Part shown: positions 1 to 8,748 of the stretch, piece after piece | Layout of the letters: every line of letters begins with the position of its first letter | How positions within the stretch are numbered: the stretch's first letter is position 1 | NCBI GenBank assembly: GCA_947500755.1 | Contig: CANMTO010000004.1 | Span: 45,663 to 109,662, forward strand | DNA length: 64,000 nucleotides | Direction of reading: 5' to 3' | Source of the DNA: Flavobacteriales bacterium | Lineage (GTDB): Bacteria > Bacteroidota > Bacteroidia > Flavobacteriales_D > Crocinitomicaceae | Made by a program: the position numbers and the translations under genes | The notes under the pieces: model-generated | What the model was told of the DNA's origin: nothing | Database searches by the model: none | What the model saw: only the letters and a program-made list of their open reading frames with translations

Positions 1-2
1 CC

Positions 3-59
3 TACAATGCGCCGTGGGATGTCATCGCCAGACGCAACGAAGTAGCTGTGGAGTTGTGA
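3..59 (+). CDS. C-terminal end of an unidentified protein (partial)
   Basis: Frame 3 is open from the window edge and ends at TGA 57-59, giving 18 residues that start YNAPWDVIARRNEVA. The other two forward frames also stop, but this one has protein-like composition and is followed directly by a perfect hairpin at 81-110. That fits the end of a rightward gene converging on the leftward gene at 117. The fragment is too short to identify. Confidence 0.4.
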   Translation, partial: YNAPWDVIARRNEVAVEL

Positions 60-80
60 TTAAATAGTTGCTGATTTAAT

Positions 81-110
81 ACCGGGTGCGGATTTAAATC
101 CGCACCCGGT
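81..110. terminator. Perfect 30-bp palindrome, probable bidirectional terminator
   Basis: The arms ACCGGGTGCGGATTT and AAATCCGCACCCGGT are exact reverse complements with no spacer. The palindrome lies between two converging genes, ending at 59 and 117. GC-rich outer arms fit a terminator serving both strands, although there is no long T tract on either side. Confidence 0.65.
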
Positions 111-116
111 TATTAA

Positions 117-1349
117 TTACTCCCCAACTGGCAAGCGATAATATTGTCCGTTCAAGCAGACGAATGCAAATGAAGTTTGAAGTGAGAAGCTTATGGCGTC
201 CTTCGATGCATTTTGTAGTGTTAGTTCAAGTGCTTTTCCTGAATAATCCAAGGCTTTGATGTCGCTTTGATTTATATTATTGCCTTCAATGACCCATTGA
301 TGTTGATCAAGTGCTTTGATTGAAATGTGTGATTCAAGGGCTGAAATACCATTTGCTCCAACGCTTATTTGTATCGAATCAATGGCCTGACCGCATGGTC
401 CAGTGACCATACATGTTACCCAATAGGTCCCGTTTGCAAAGGTATGTGCTACTTGTTCTCCGGTCCCAATTTGATTGTCTCCGAAATCCCACGTGATTTG
501 ATCGCAATGGCTGCAGTTCGCTTCAAAAAGATAGCTACCGGGAATACCACCCGCTTGTGCGCTAATCGCTACCTCAGTTAAAGAATCCGGATGAGTTAAC
601 ATCCACGTATCCATACTATCTAGTACCACTAAGTTTGCAGCATCCACTATGCGTTGAGCCGTTACCGCATCCAGACCTGCCGTGTAGGCTAAATTTGGTG
701 TAATTGCTTTGTGGAATAAGGAAACATAAAAAACAGAGGCAGCTAAATACGTACCAGCCACCGATGGGTGCGAGCCATCTCCAACATACAACTGAATACT
801 GGGTTGTGTTTCTCGAATATAACGCCATGCTGCACCCACTGGACTTACCGAAGCCATGCTTGAATCAGCAATCCGAAGGTAGGCGTCCCGCAAGCGGGCA
901 TTCATTTTATGAAAGGTATTGATGCTATCCCATTGAGGGTCACCAACTTCTCTTCCCCAAGTCATGAAGTAATTCACCTGTGCACAGGAATGATTGGCGT
1001 ATACAGAATCCGCCAGTTGCATCGCGTATGGAAGAGACTGGGTATTCACTTGCTGGTAAGGGAAAGACGGCTCTTGACTTTGTCCTTGAATCACCACATA
1101 ATCCCATACTTGCGCATTAATTTTTTGATAGGTAACCGGATCTTGAGCTTGCATCTGAAACGTGAACCCACCGTTAGTTTTTGAATCTACATTCACTTGA
1201 TCACCCATCGCAGCAGCGAGTTGAACGAATGTGCCAGGCAGATCATTGGCATAGGTGTAGCTGTTCCCTATAAATAACACATTTAACTGCTGTTGAGCGA
1301 TTCCAAGCGATGTGATACAAAGGATGACGATTAATAAAGGCTTTTTCAT
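117..1349 (-). CDS. Secreted SGNH/GDSL-type hydrolase with PKD domain
   Basis: This is a 410-residue exported protein with a signal peptide at residues 1-18. The SGNH block I motif FIGNSYTY follows at about residue 26; its serine is the expected nucleophile. Block V is DGSHPS near residue 190 and carries the Asp and His of the triad. This supports an esterase or carbohydrate-deacetylase-like fold. Residues about 270-330 form a PKD domain (WDFGD and HTFANGTYWV motifs). The last 70 residues look like a weak T9SS sorting domain, so surface or extracellular location is inferred. The substrate is unknown. It is divergent from the gene at 1381, with only 31 bases between the starts. Confidence 0.8.
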   Translation of the reverse strand: MKKPLLIVILCITSLGIAQQQLNVLFIGNSYTYANDLPGTFVQLAAAMGDQVNVDSKTNGGFTFQMQAQDPVTYQKINAQVWDYVVIQGQSQEPSFPYQQVNTQSLPYAMQLADSVYANHSCAQVNYFMTWGREVGDPQWDSINTFHKMNARLRDAYLRIADSSMASVSPVGAAWRYIRETQPSIQLYVGDGSHPSVAGTYLAASVFYVSLFHKAITPNLAYTAGLDAVTAQRIVDAANLVVLDSMDTWMLTHPDSLTEVAISAQAGGIPGSYLFEANCSHCDQITWDFGDNQIGTGEQVAHTFANGTYWVTCMVTGPCGQAIDSIQISVGANGISALESHISIKALDQHQWVIEGNNINQSDIKALDYSGKALELTLQNASKDAISFSLQTSFAFVCLNGQYYRLPVGE

Positions 1350-1380
1350 ATGCTATTTTTTTCTTCCGTAAATTTACAAC

Positions 1381-3600
1381 ATGAATCCTTTTGTTTACAT
1401 CCGATTCTTAGTTTTATCCAGCGTGCTGTTTGCATTGAATTCGTATGTGGCTCAATTTCAATTCAATTACAACGATTCTATTTCCGTCATTAAATTAGGG
1501 AATACCCTCAAGTTTCCATGGGCAGGAGGCATTAACTACGCGCAATTTTCTGAGCTGGATTATGATTACGACGGCGATATGGATTTGATTTTATTAGACC
1601 GAAGCAACGACCAAATTCGTGTGTTTGAACATCGGATTCAAGGAGCCACACATTCCTATAAATTCAATCCCTATGGCGATGTCTTGTTTCCCTCAGATGT
1701 GCGTTATCGGATGTTTCTGGCAGATTATAACTTGGATGGGAAAAATGATTTGTTTACCTATGGAATCGGAGGCGTAAAAGTGTATCGAAATTCCGGCAAC
1801 AGTGGGGTAGGGTTGCAATGGGTGCTTGAAAAGAACTTACTCTATTCGGATTATAACGGCATGTTTATGGGACTCTATGTGAGTTCTGCCGACATTCCTG
1901 CCATTGTTGATGTGGACGGAGATTCAGATTTGGATATTTTAACCTTTTCTATTGCTGGAGATCATGTGGAGTATCACAAGAACATGTCGAAGGAACTCTA
2001 TGGACATTGCGACAGCTTGATTTATGTGCTTAAAAACAAATGCTGGGGAGGATTCAGGGAGGAAGTTACTTCGAATGCAATTACCCTGTTCGATCCGGGA
2101 AGTTTATGCACTTCGGGAAATGTACCCAATCCGCAATTACCGGTAATCACTAAACCCGAAGAAGTAGAAAAAGCACATGCCGGGTCCACCTTGTTGGCGC
2201 TTGATTTAGACAACAGTGGCGTGCTTGATTTATTGATTGGAGATGTTGCCTATGGAAATTTAAACAAGTTGATGAATGGTGGAACTAATCCGAATACGAA
2301 TTCGCAGATGGTCTCAGTAGACCCCAATTTCCCTTCAAACTCGGTGTCCTTAGACCTGAAATTGTTTCCTGGTGCTTTTTATTTGGACGTGGATTTTGAT
2401 GGCAAAAAGGATTTGCTCTGTAGTCCAAATGCTAAGGGCACCTCAGAAAATGAAAAAAGCGTATGGAAATATAAAAATCAAGGTTCGGTATCTGTTCCGA
2501 ATTTTATTTTCGAAACCGATGCGTTCATGCAGCGCGATATGATTGAACATGGCATTGGTTCCGTTCCGGTGTTTGCAGATGTAACCAATGATGGCCTGCC
2601 TGATTTGTTTGTTGCTAATTATTTTGCATACAAACAGACGCTATTAACCGAATCACGCATCGCGTATTATAAAAATACGGGTTCCCTCGCAAATCCGGTG
2701 TTCACCTTTGTAGACGATGATTTTTTAAACTTAAGCCAAGCGAATCTTGGGTTTCGAATCATGCCAACCTTTGGAGATTTAACAGGGGATGGAAGGCCTG
2801 AATTAATCGTAGGATTGGAGGATGGTACCTTGCGGTATTATCCAAATCAAAGTACAGGCGCTTCTCCGGTTTTTGGGGCAGCTCAAACCCAATATCAAGG
2901 CATAGATGTCGGACAGCTCGCAGCACCACAATTATTCGATTTAAACAAGGACGCGTTGTTGGATTTAGTCATCGGTGAAAAAACAGGGACTCTGCAGTAT
3001 TTCCAAAATACGGGTACTTCAGCGGTTCCAACGCTTACCCTAGTGGATCCAACCCTCGGGGGTATTGACATCGTGACCGCTACTCCGGATGGATTTCCCC
3101 AACCGCATTTTTTTAGATGGCAGGATACTACATATTTAATGATTGGGGGATACGACGGAAAAATCCGGTTTTATGACAGCATCGATAATCACCTAAACGA
3201 TACCTTTAACTTGCGTGCCTTTCCTTTTCTTGGACTAGAAGCTGGTTCCTTTTCCGCAGTTGCATTGGATGATATCGATCACGACGGTCGCTTAGATCTA
3301 TACGTTGGACAAGATTTAGGAGGGATTTTTCGATTAGAACACGAAGCAGGAAGTAATTTAAGTCAAACCGAGTTACCTGATCCTACCATTACCTTGTACC
3401 CGAATCCTACTCGGAATGATATTACGGTTAAAGCATCGGTGAATTTGGGTAGAATTACCTTGCTTGATCTTTCAGGAAAATGCATACTGGATTACACCTG
3501 TAATTCTATGGACTGCACTTTACCCTTAACGGATGTTAAACAGGGTATTTACCTGTTATATCATGAAGGAAAACCGATGGGAAGAATCGTGAAGCTTTAG
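1381..3600 (+). CDS. FG-GAP/VCBS-repeat protein with T9SS sorting domain
   Basis: This is a 739-residue secreted protein. An N-terminal hydrophobic signal is followed by about nine FG-GAP-type repeats, each with an Asp-rich calcium loop. Examples are DYDYDGDMDL, DVDGDSDLDIL, DVDFDGKKDLL, DLTGDGRPELIVG and DIDHDGRLDLYVG. Such repeats build an integrin-alpha-like beta-propeller that binds calcium. The last 75 residues begin LYPNPTRNDI and end GIYLLYHEGKPMGRIVKL, a type A T9SS sorting domain that predicts export and surface anchoring. No catalytic domain is visible, so an adhesive or structural role is inferred. The gene converges on the FAH-family gene with a 16-base gap. Confidence 0.88.
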   Translation: MNPFVYIRFLVLSSVLFALNSYVAQFQFNYNDSISVIKLGNTLKFPWAGGINYAQFSELDYDYDGDMDLILLDRSNDQIRVFEHRIQGATHSYKFNPYGDVLFPSDVRYRMFLADYNLDGKNDLFTYGIGGVKVYRNSGNSGVGLQWVLEKNLLYSDYNGMFMGLYVSSADIPAIVDVDGDSDLDILTFSIAGDHVEYHKNMSKELYGHCDSLIYVLKNKCWGGFREEVTSNAITLFDPGSLCTSGNVPNPQLPVITKPEEVEKAHAGSTLLALDLDNSGVLDLLIGDVAYGNLNKLMNGGTNPNTNSQMVSVDPNFPSNSVSLDLKLFPGAFYLDVDFDGKKDLLCSPNAKGTSENEKSVWKYKNQGSVSVPNFIFETDAFMQRDMIEHGIGSVPVFADVTNDGLPDLFVANYFAYKQTLLTESRIAYYKNTGSLANPVFTFVDDDFLNLSQANLGFRIMPTFGDLTGDGRPELIVGLEDGTLRYYPNQSTGASPVFGAAQTQYQGIDVGQLAAPQLFDLNKDALLDLVIGEKTGTLQYFQNTGTSAVPTLTLVDPTLGGIDIVTATPDGFPQPHFFRWQDTTYLMIGGYDGKIRFYDSIDNHLNDTFNLRAFPFLGLEAGSFSAVALDDIDHDGRLDLYVGQDLGGIFRLEHEAGSNLSQTELPDPTITLYPNPTRNDITVKASVNLGRITLLDLSGKCILDYTCNSMDCTLPLTDVKQGIYLLYHEGKPMGRIVKL

Positions 3601-3616
3601 TGGATTTTATGTGAAA

Positions 3617-4225
3617 TTACTTCACCGAAATCCGATACATTTCTTGTCCATTCAAGGTGCCTACTAATTCATCGCCTATGGCAATCGGACCAACACCTGC
3701 AGGGGTTCCAGTAAAGATTAAATCTCCGGTTTTTAGCGTGATGAATTTTGAGATGTACGCAATGATTTGGTCGATGTTAAATAACATCATGGTTGGATTC
3801 GCATGCTGTTTGAGTAGACCATTTTGATGAAACTCAAACGATAAGGTGTCAAATGCTTCAGGGGTGATTGGAATCCATTGGGATGAAACCACCGCGCTTT
3901 GGTCAAAGGCTTTAGCAATTTCCCATGGCAGCCCTTTGGCCTTGCATTCAGCTTGCAGATCTCGGGCGGTAAAATCAATTCCTAGGCCAACACTGCTATA
4001 GTATTTGTGCGCGAAAGCCTGGTCGATGTGTTTGCCTACACGATCGATCTTCACCACTAATTCACATTCATAATGGATTTCATTGGTAAATCCAGGAAAA
4101 TAAAAGACATCATCTTTTAAGACTGCGGTATCTGGTTTCATGAAGAATACTGGGGCACTGGGAACTTCCGCGTTCATCTCGGCCGCATGATCCGCATAGT
4201 TTCGTCCAATACAAATGATTTTCAT
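3617..4225 (-). CDS. Fumarylacetoacetate hydrolase (FAH) family protein
   Basis: This 202-residue cytoplasmic enzyme has the compact FAH fold found in acylpyruvate hydrolases and oxaloacetate decarboxylases such as YcgM/FAHD1. The N-terminal IGRNYADH block is typical. The expected metal ligands are visible as Glu53 and Glu55 in HYECELVVKID and Asp84 in GIDFTARD. The C-terminal TGTPAGVGP motif is also present. The true substrate (acylpyruvate or oxaloacetate) cannot be told from sequence. The start overlaps the stop of the upstream exonuclease by four bases (ATGA), so the two are translationally coupled. Confidence 0.88.
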   Translation of the reverse strand: MKIICIGRNYADHAAEMNAEVPSAPVFFMKPDTAVLKDDVFYFPGFTNEIHYECELVVKIDRVGKHIDQAFAHKYYSSVGLGIDFTARDLQAECKAKGLPWEIAKAFDQSAVVSSQWIPITPEAFDTLSFEFHQNGLLKQHANPTMMLFNIDQIIAYISKFITLKTGDLIFTGTPAGVGPIAIGDELVGTLNGQEMYRISVK

Positions 4226-5064
4226 TTTTTATTGAATTTCGAGGAAAGTTGGTTGAGTTTATCTTGAAACCCAGCCTCCTTGGTGTTTTCTTTAAGCGCT
4301 TTCAAGCGGTTCACTTCTGCACGCAAGCAATCTTTGGTTTGAAATGGGAAATCCGCATCTAACATCCAACCGTAATATCCGGGTTCTAATTTCATGACCG
4401 CTTCAATCGTTTTCCCCTTGTGCTTACCAAAGTTATACATGATTTCACCTGCTTGATTCTTGGCCAACCTTCCTGCAAAATCTACAGCGCCCAGGGGGCT
4501 GTTGCTTGAAAATGCGGCGAGGGCGGGTACTTCGGGGGAAAGCTGTTCGTAACGGGATAGTTGCGCAAGAAATACATCCAAGGTTACTTCTGTGTCGTAC
4601 AAGGCGTCGTGTGCATTCTCCATGGGTTTACCGCAGTAAAACTGATAGGCGGCGGATAGGGTACGCTGTTCCATTTTATGGAATATATTCTGTACATCCA
4701 CAAAATTTCTACCCTCCATTGGAAAGGGATGACCAACGCGATAAAATTCCTCTACCATGAATGGAATATCGAATTTGTTTGAATTATAGCCTGCTAAATC
4801 GGCATCACCCATGAAGGCAATGATTTCAGCCGCAACCTCGGCTAATTTAGGGGCATCTTGCACCATCTCATTACTAATTCCATGAATGGCAGTAATCTCT
4901 TCAGGAATATGAATTTCAGGGTTGACGATATAATTACGGGATTCGCGACTTCCATCAGGAAATAAGGTCACGGCAGCTAGCTGCACAATTCGGTCCTTAG
5001 TAAGTTGTGTACCTGTCGTTTCTAGGTCGAAAAAACACAAGGGCTTAGAGAGCGATAAGCGCAT
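4222..5064 (-). CDS. DnaQ-like DEDDh 3'-5' exonuclease
   Basis: This 280-residue protein carries an N-terminal exonuclease domain like the DNA polymerase III epsilon subunit. The motifs are Asp13 and Glu15 in FFDLETTG, the ExoII Asp in NSNKFDIPF, and ExoIII as HDALYDTEVT. It therefore belongs to the DEDDh subclass. Residues about 205-255 form a small extra domain with FGKHKGKTI and YGWML, resembling the DUF3820 domain often attached to such exonucleases. It may act in repair or RNA/DNA trimming rather than in the replicase. Its ATG shares one base with the stop of the upstream OmpA-family gene (TAATG). Confidence 0.88.
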   Translation of the reverse strand: MRLSLSKPLCFFDLETTGTQLTKDRIVQLAAVTLFPDGSRESRNYIVNPEIHIPEEITAIHGISNEMVQDAPKLAEVAAEIIAFMGDADLAGYNSNKFDIPFMVEEFYRVGHPFPMEGRNFVDVQNIFHKMEQRTLSAAYQFYCGKPMENAHDALYDTEVTLDVFLAQLSRYEQLSPEVPALAAFSSNSPLGAVDFAGRLAKNQAGEIMYNFGKHKGKTIEAVMKLEPGYYGWMLDADFPFQTKDCLRAEVNRLKALKENTKEAGFQDKLNQLSSKFNKK

Positions 5065-7352
5065 TATTTCATGATAATGAACTCTGTACGACGGTTAGCC
5101 AAATGATCGGCATCTGAACAACTAACTCCGTCTCCACATGGTTTTAGTAATTCGCTTTCACCAAATCCTTTCGCCGAAATACGCTCAGGGTTAACAACAA
5201 AAGATTTAATATAATTCATGGCCGTTTTAGCGCGCATGTCTGAAAGCCACTGATTGTAAATAGCTGGTCCGCGGCTGTCTGTATGCGAACGGATTTCAAT
5301 ATTCAAACTTGGGTTATCATTCATAACCTTGATAACCTCTTTCAATTTGTTTTTCGAGAAATCAGTGAGGTAATAGCGGTCAAATTGATAATTAACCATG
5401 TACGGACCTATGAATCCTTTTTGAGTAGCCTCTAATTTGAAGTTCACGGTAACCACGGAGTCTTCCAATAAATCGGTATTCACGTTGGAAGATGCATTTA
5501 AGTAGCCTTCAGCACCCGCCTTTAATTCTCCCGCAATGTGCGACTCATATTCGTAGGAGGCGATCAGTTCGCTTCGGTACATACCATTCGCCCCACTTAT
5601 TGCCGTGGCCGTTTTCCCGTCAATGGATAAATTAACTGAGGCATTTGCAATTGGAGCCCCACTTTGTATGTCCACCACAACCCCTTTAATTTCATAGGTA
5701 GGGAAAGGAATAATTTTAGAATCCTCATCAATGATCAGAACTTTTTTATTAATGATTTCAAACGATGCATCACATGTGGTACTGAATCGGTTGGTGTAAG
5801 GCTTGTTGGTCAACGGCCCATAGTAATATGCGAGTTCATATTCCTTACATTTTTCTAACGAAGCAACAAATACCCCATCGCGCATTCTTGGAGAAAGCAA
5901 GGTTTCTGTGGAATTTGCACAATTGGTGCATTTCAGGGTAATATATGATTGTTCAGGAATTGGATTTCTTTTCGTATTGATGATTCTTCCGTCAAGCATC
6001 GCAATGGAAGAAGGGGTTTCGTTTGGACTCACTTGGTAGATATCATACATACCCATAGCGCTCACACGATTGGAACTTACGTATCCAGTAATTCCATCGC
6101 CAGTAACACTAAAATACACCTCATCTGAGAATGAATTCACTGCGGTACCTAGATTTGTGGGTTTTGACCACATGCCATTTTCATCTTTGGAAGATTTGAA
6201 TATGTCATAACCGCCAATACTTTGCGCATTGTTCGAAGCAAAATAAAGTGTTTTTCCATCAAAAGAAATAAATGGAGCCATTTCATCCGCTTCTGAATTA
6301 ATCATGGCCATGTTTTTTACTTCAGACCACGTTTCGCCATTTTTCTCGCAAACAAAAAGATCCCAGCCACCTTTTCCGCTCATGGCATTGGAAACGAAAT
6401 AGGCATATTTACCATCTTGGCTTACGCTAAGCTGCATGTTGAACGGAGCAGATTTTTCTTTACCGTTATCCACGCTCAGTTTCACCGGTTTTGAGGGAGA
6501 AAAAATACCGTTCGTTAATTCAGTAACGAACACATTCGGATTATTCCAACTGGAGTAGTAGAGTACGCGTTCATTTGAACTGATTCCACTGATGAGTTCG
6601 TCAATTTTTACTTCATTGACCGGAAACCCAGAGACCTCAGACCAATTCCCTTGTCGATCCATGCTGGTTTGATAAACATTTGCAGGTAATACATTAAACA
6701 TAGGTTCTACATAGGCAGCAGAGCCGTTATCGCTCAAGGGTTTCGCAGAGGAAAACAGTAAGGATTTTCCATCCGGAGTAATGAAGGCTCCCGATTCATT
6801 GTATGGCGTATTGACAGAAGTCAACGCGATGCCTGCTTCTGGGGAATTGCTTAATTTTTTGGCGGTATTGATTTGACTTACTCGAATCTCAGCCATTGGG
6901 ATTAATGTGGACCCTTTCTGTGTTTCTGACAAAAACTGATTGTAAAAGCCTAAAGCTTTATCTAAATTCCCTATGCGGTGATGGCATATTCCCAAGTAGA
7001 AAAACACATCTTTCGGAGCGCTAGTTTCTTTTGGGGAGTAAATGTCATAATTTATTTCTGTTTTGGCTGAAGCTAATTCAAGGTGCTTAAGCGCTAATTC
7101 AGGCGATTTATTCATTCCTAGAAGAATAAATCCTTTGCGGTAATTGTAATTGCCATTTTTTGGCTGAAAAGTCAATAGCTTATCCGTTACTAAATCGGCA
7201 TAATGATAAAAATTTTCTTGAAGAAATCGCGAACACTCTGTAACAAGCTGAGGTTCTTCGGTAGATTTTATCATGGTTTTAACTTCAACCTCGTTCATCT
7301 GTGCGAATACTTGAAGGCTAAGAATGGAAAAAATAATACTTAATTTTTTCAT
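5064..7352 (-). CDS. PorE-like OmpA-family protein (TPR, PD40, regulatory-like, OmpA)
   Basis: This is a 762-residue envelope protein. A signal peptide covers residues 1-17, and TPR-like helices run from about 25 to 160. WD40-like PD40 blades follow from about 190 to 450, with repeated LLFSSAKPLS, AYFVSNAMSG and LYFASNNAQS strands. A carboxypeptidase regulatory-like domain covers about 555-640. A peptidoglycan-binding OmpA domain ends the protein, with IEIRSHTDSRG and NRRTEFIIMK. This order matches PorE, the periplasmic T9SS component that ties the PorK/N ring to peptidoglycan. The window also encodes several T9SS substrates. Unlike PorE of Porphyromonas, no lipobox is visible. It could instead be another PD40-OmpA paralogue. 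Confidence 0.8.
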   Translation of the reverse strand: MKKLSIIFSILSLQVFAQMNEVEVKTMIKSTEEPQLVTECSRFLQENFYHYADLVTDKLLTFQPKNGNYNYRKGFILLGMNKSPELALKHLELASAKTEINYDIYSPKETSAPKDVFFYLGICHHRIGNLDKALGFYNQFLSETQKGSTLIPMAEIRVSQINTAKKLSNSPEAGIALTSVNTPYNESGAFITPDGKSLLFSSAKPLSDNGSAAYVEPMFNVLPANVYQTSMDRQGNWSEVSGFPVNEVKIDELISGISSNERVLYYSSWNNPNVFVTELTNGIFSPSKPVKLSVDNGKEKSAPFNMQLSVSQDGKYAYFVSNAMSGKGGWDLFVCEKNGETWSEVKNMAMINSEADEMAPFISFDGKTLYFASNNAQSIGGYDIFKSSKDENGMWSKPTNLGTAVNSFSDEVYFSVTGDGITGYVSSNRVSAMGMYDIYQVSPNETPSSIAMLDGRIINTKRNPIPEQSYITLKCTNCANSTETLLSPRMRDGVFVASLEKCKEYELAYYYGPLTNKPYTNRFSTTCDASFEIINKKVLIIDEDSKIIPFPTYEIKGVVVDIQSGAPIANASVNLSIDGKTATAISGANGMYRSELIASYEYESHIAGELKAGAEGYLNASSNVNTDLLEDSVVTVNFKLEATQKGFIGPYMVNYQFDRYYLTDFSKNKLKEVIKVMNDNPSLNIEIRSHTDSRGPAIYNQWLSDMRAKTAMNYIKSFVVNPERISAKGFGESELLKPCGDGVSCSDADHLANRRTEFIIMK

Positions 7353-7382
7353 AAAGCGGTAGTTTTGAGAGGATTAATTTAA

Positions 7383-8690
7383 TTAAAATTTGCGATCAAT
7401 ATCAAATTGTTCGAGGTAATCTGCAACACGTCGCACGAATTGACCGCCCAAGGCACCATCAACTACGCGGTGATCGTAGGAGTGGGAAAGATACATTTTC
7501 TGACGGATACCAATAAAATCACCTTCAGGGGTTTCAATAACGGCCGGAACTTTACGAATAGCCCCCAAGGCTAAAATAGCCACTTGCGGTTGGTTAATAA
7601 TTGGGGTCCCCATTATATTTCCGAAGGTACCAACATTTGTAATGGTGTAGGTGCCGCCTTGTATATCTTCAGGCTTTAATTTATTATTTCGCGCATTATT
7701 GGCCAATTCATTGACTGCTTTCGTGAGTCCAACCAGATTCAAACGATCGGCATTTTTAATCACGGGGACGATTAAATTTCCTGAAGGCAGTGCGGTAGCC
7801 ATACCGATATTGATGTCTTTTTTCTTGATGATGGTGGTTCCGTTAACAGATACATTTATCATGGGGAAATCCTGAATTGCTCGAACAACCGCTTCAATGA
7901 AAATAGGAGTGAAGGTAATATTCTCTCCTTCACGAGCAGAAAATTCTTTCTTCACCTTATTTCTCCAATGTACAAGGTTGGTTACATCCGCCTCCACAAA
8001 AGAAGTGACATGCGGGGAAACATTCTTTGACATCACCATGTGATCTGCAATCAGCTTTCGCATGCGATCCATTTCGATGATTTCATCCGTTCCAGATGCT
8101 AGAACAGGAACAGGTGCTGGTTTTTGTTCAATCGGCTTAGGTGCTGCAACACCAGGCGTTTCAACTACAGCTGCTTGATTACTTCGTCCTGAAATATGTG
8201 CTAAAATATCTTTTTTTGTTACTCTTCCCTCGGAACCCGTACCCAAAATGCTATCTAATTCTGCTTGACTTAGGCTTTCCTGTGATGCGATGCTCTTAAC
8301 GAGTGGTGAGTAAAATCGATTGGAAGAACTTACCACTGTGGTAGGTACAGCACTTGCAACCGGAGTATTTACAGTCGCTGTTTCCTTGGCATGAACAGGT
8401 TCTTTTTCAATGGTTTGCGTGTTATCTTTCGGTGCAGCGCTATCTGATCCGTCGGTAGAAAGAATGGCGATTACATCCCCAACTTGAGCAACTTCATCCT
8501 TTTGAAACAATTGTTTGATCAAGATTCCTGCAGCTTCAGAAGGGAGTTCATTATCTACTTTGTCGGTTGCAACTTCCACAAGCGCTTCATCCATGGCTAC
8601 GGAATCTCCAACATTTTTTAACCAATTTGTAATCGTTGCTTCTGTAACACTTTCCCCCATTTTGGGTAAACGAATCTCTATTTCTGCCAT
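7383..8690 (-). CDS. 2-oxoacid dehydrogenase E2 (dihydrolipoyl acyltransferase)
   Basis: This 435-residue protein transfers acyl groups from lipoate to CoA in a 2-oxoacid dehydrogenase complex. A single lipoyl domain spans residues 1-78, with the lipoylated Lys44 in EVATDKVDNE. A linker rich in Ala, Pro, Thr and Glu follows. The E3/E1-binding domain runs from about 125 to 167 (FYSPLVKSIA, GSEGRVTKKDIL). The catalytic domain ends with SYDHRVVDG, where His407 and Asp411 are catalytic. A branched-chain-type E2 is likely in this phylum, but no E1 or E3 gene is adjacent. A TACCTTTG box at 8711-8718 suggests its own promoter. Confidence 0.9.
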   Translation of the reverse strand: MAEIEIRLPKMGESVTEATITNWLKNVGDSVAMDEALVEVATDKVDNELPSEAAGILIKQLFQKDEVAQVGDVIAILSTDGSDSAAPKDNTQTIEKEPVHAKETATVNTPVASAVPTTVVSSSNRFYSPLVKSIASQESLSQAELDSILGTGSEGRVTKKDILAHISGRSNQAAVVETPGVAAPKPIEQKPAPVPVLASGTDEIIEMDRMRKLIADHMVMSKNVSPHVTSFVEADVTNLVHWRNKVKKEFSAREGENITFTPIFIEAVVRAIQDFPMINVSVNGTTIIKKKDINIGMATALPSGNLIVPVIKNADRLNLVGLTKAVNELANNARNNKLKPEDIQGGTYTITNVGTFGNIMGTPIINQPQVAILALGAIRKVPAVIETPEGDFIGIRQKMYLSHSYDHRVVDGALGGQFVRRVADYLEQFDIDRKF

Positions 8691-8710
8691 ATTTGTCTGC
8701 TAAGATGGTG

Positions 8711-8718
8711 CAAAGGTA
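8711..8718 (-). promoter_or_regulatory. Bacteroidota -7 promoter element for the E2 gene
   Basis: TACCTTTG on the minus strand matches the consensus TAnnTTTG and lies 20 bases before the E2 start codon. No clear -33 TTTG is visible at the usual spacing, so the assignment rests on the -7 box. Confidence 0.5.
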
Positions 8719-8748
8719 TGAAAAAGGGTTTAAAATTCGTGGGTATTT

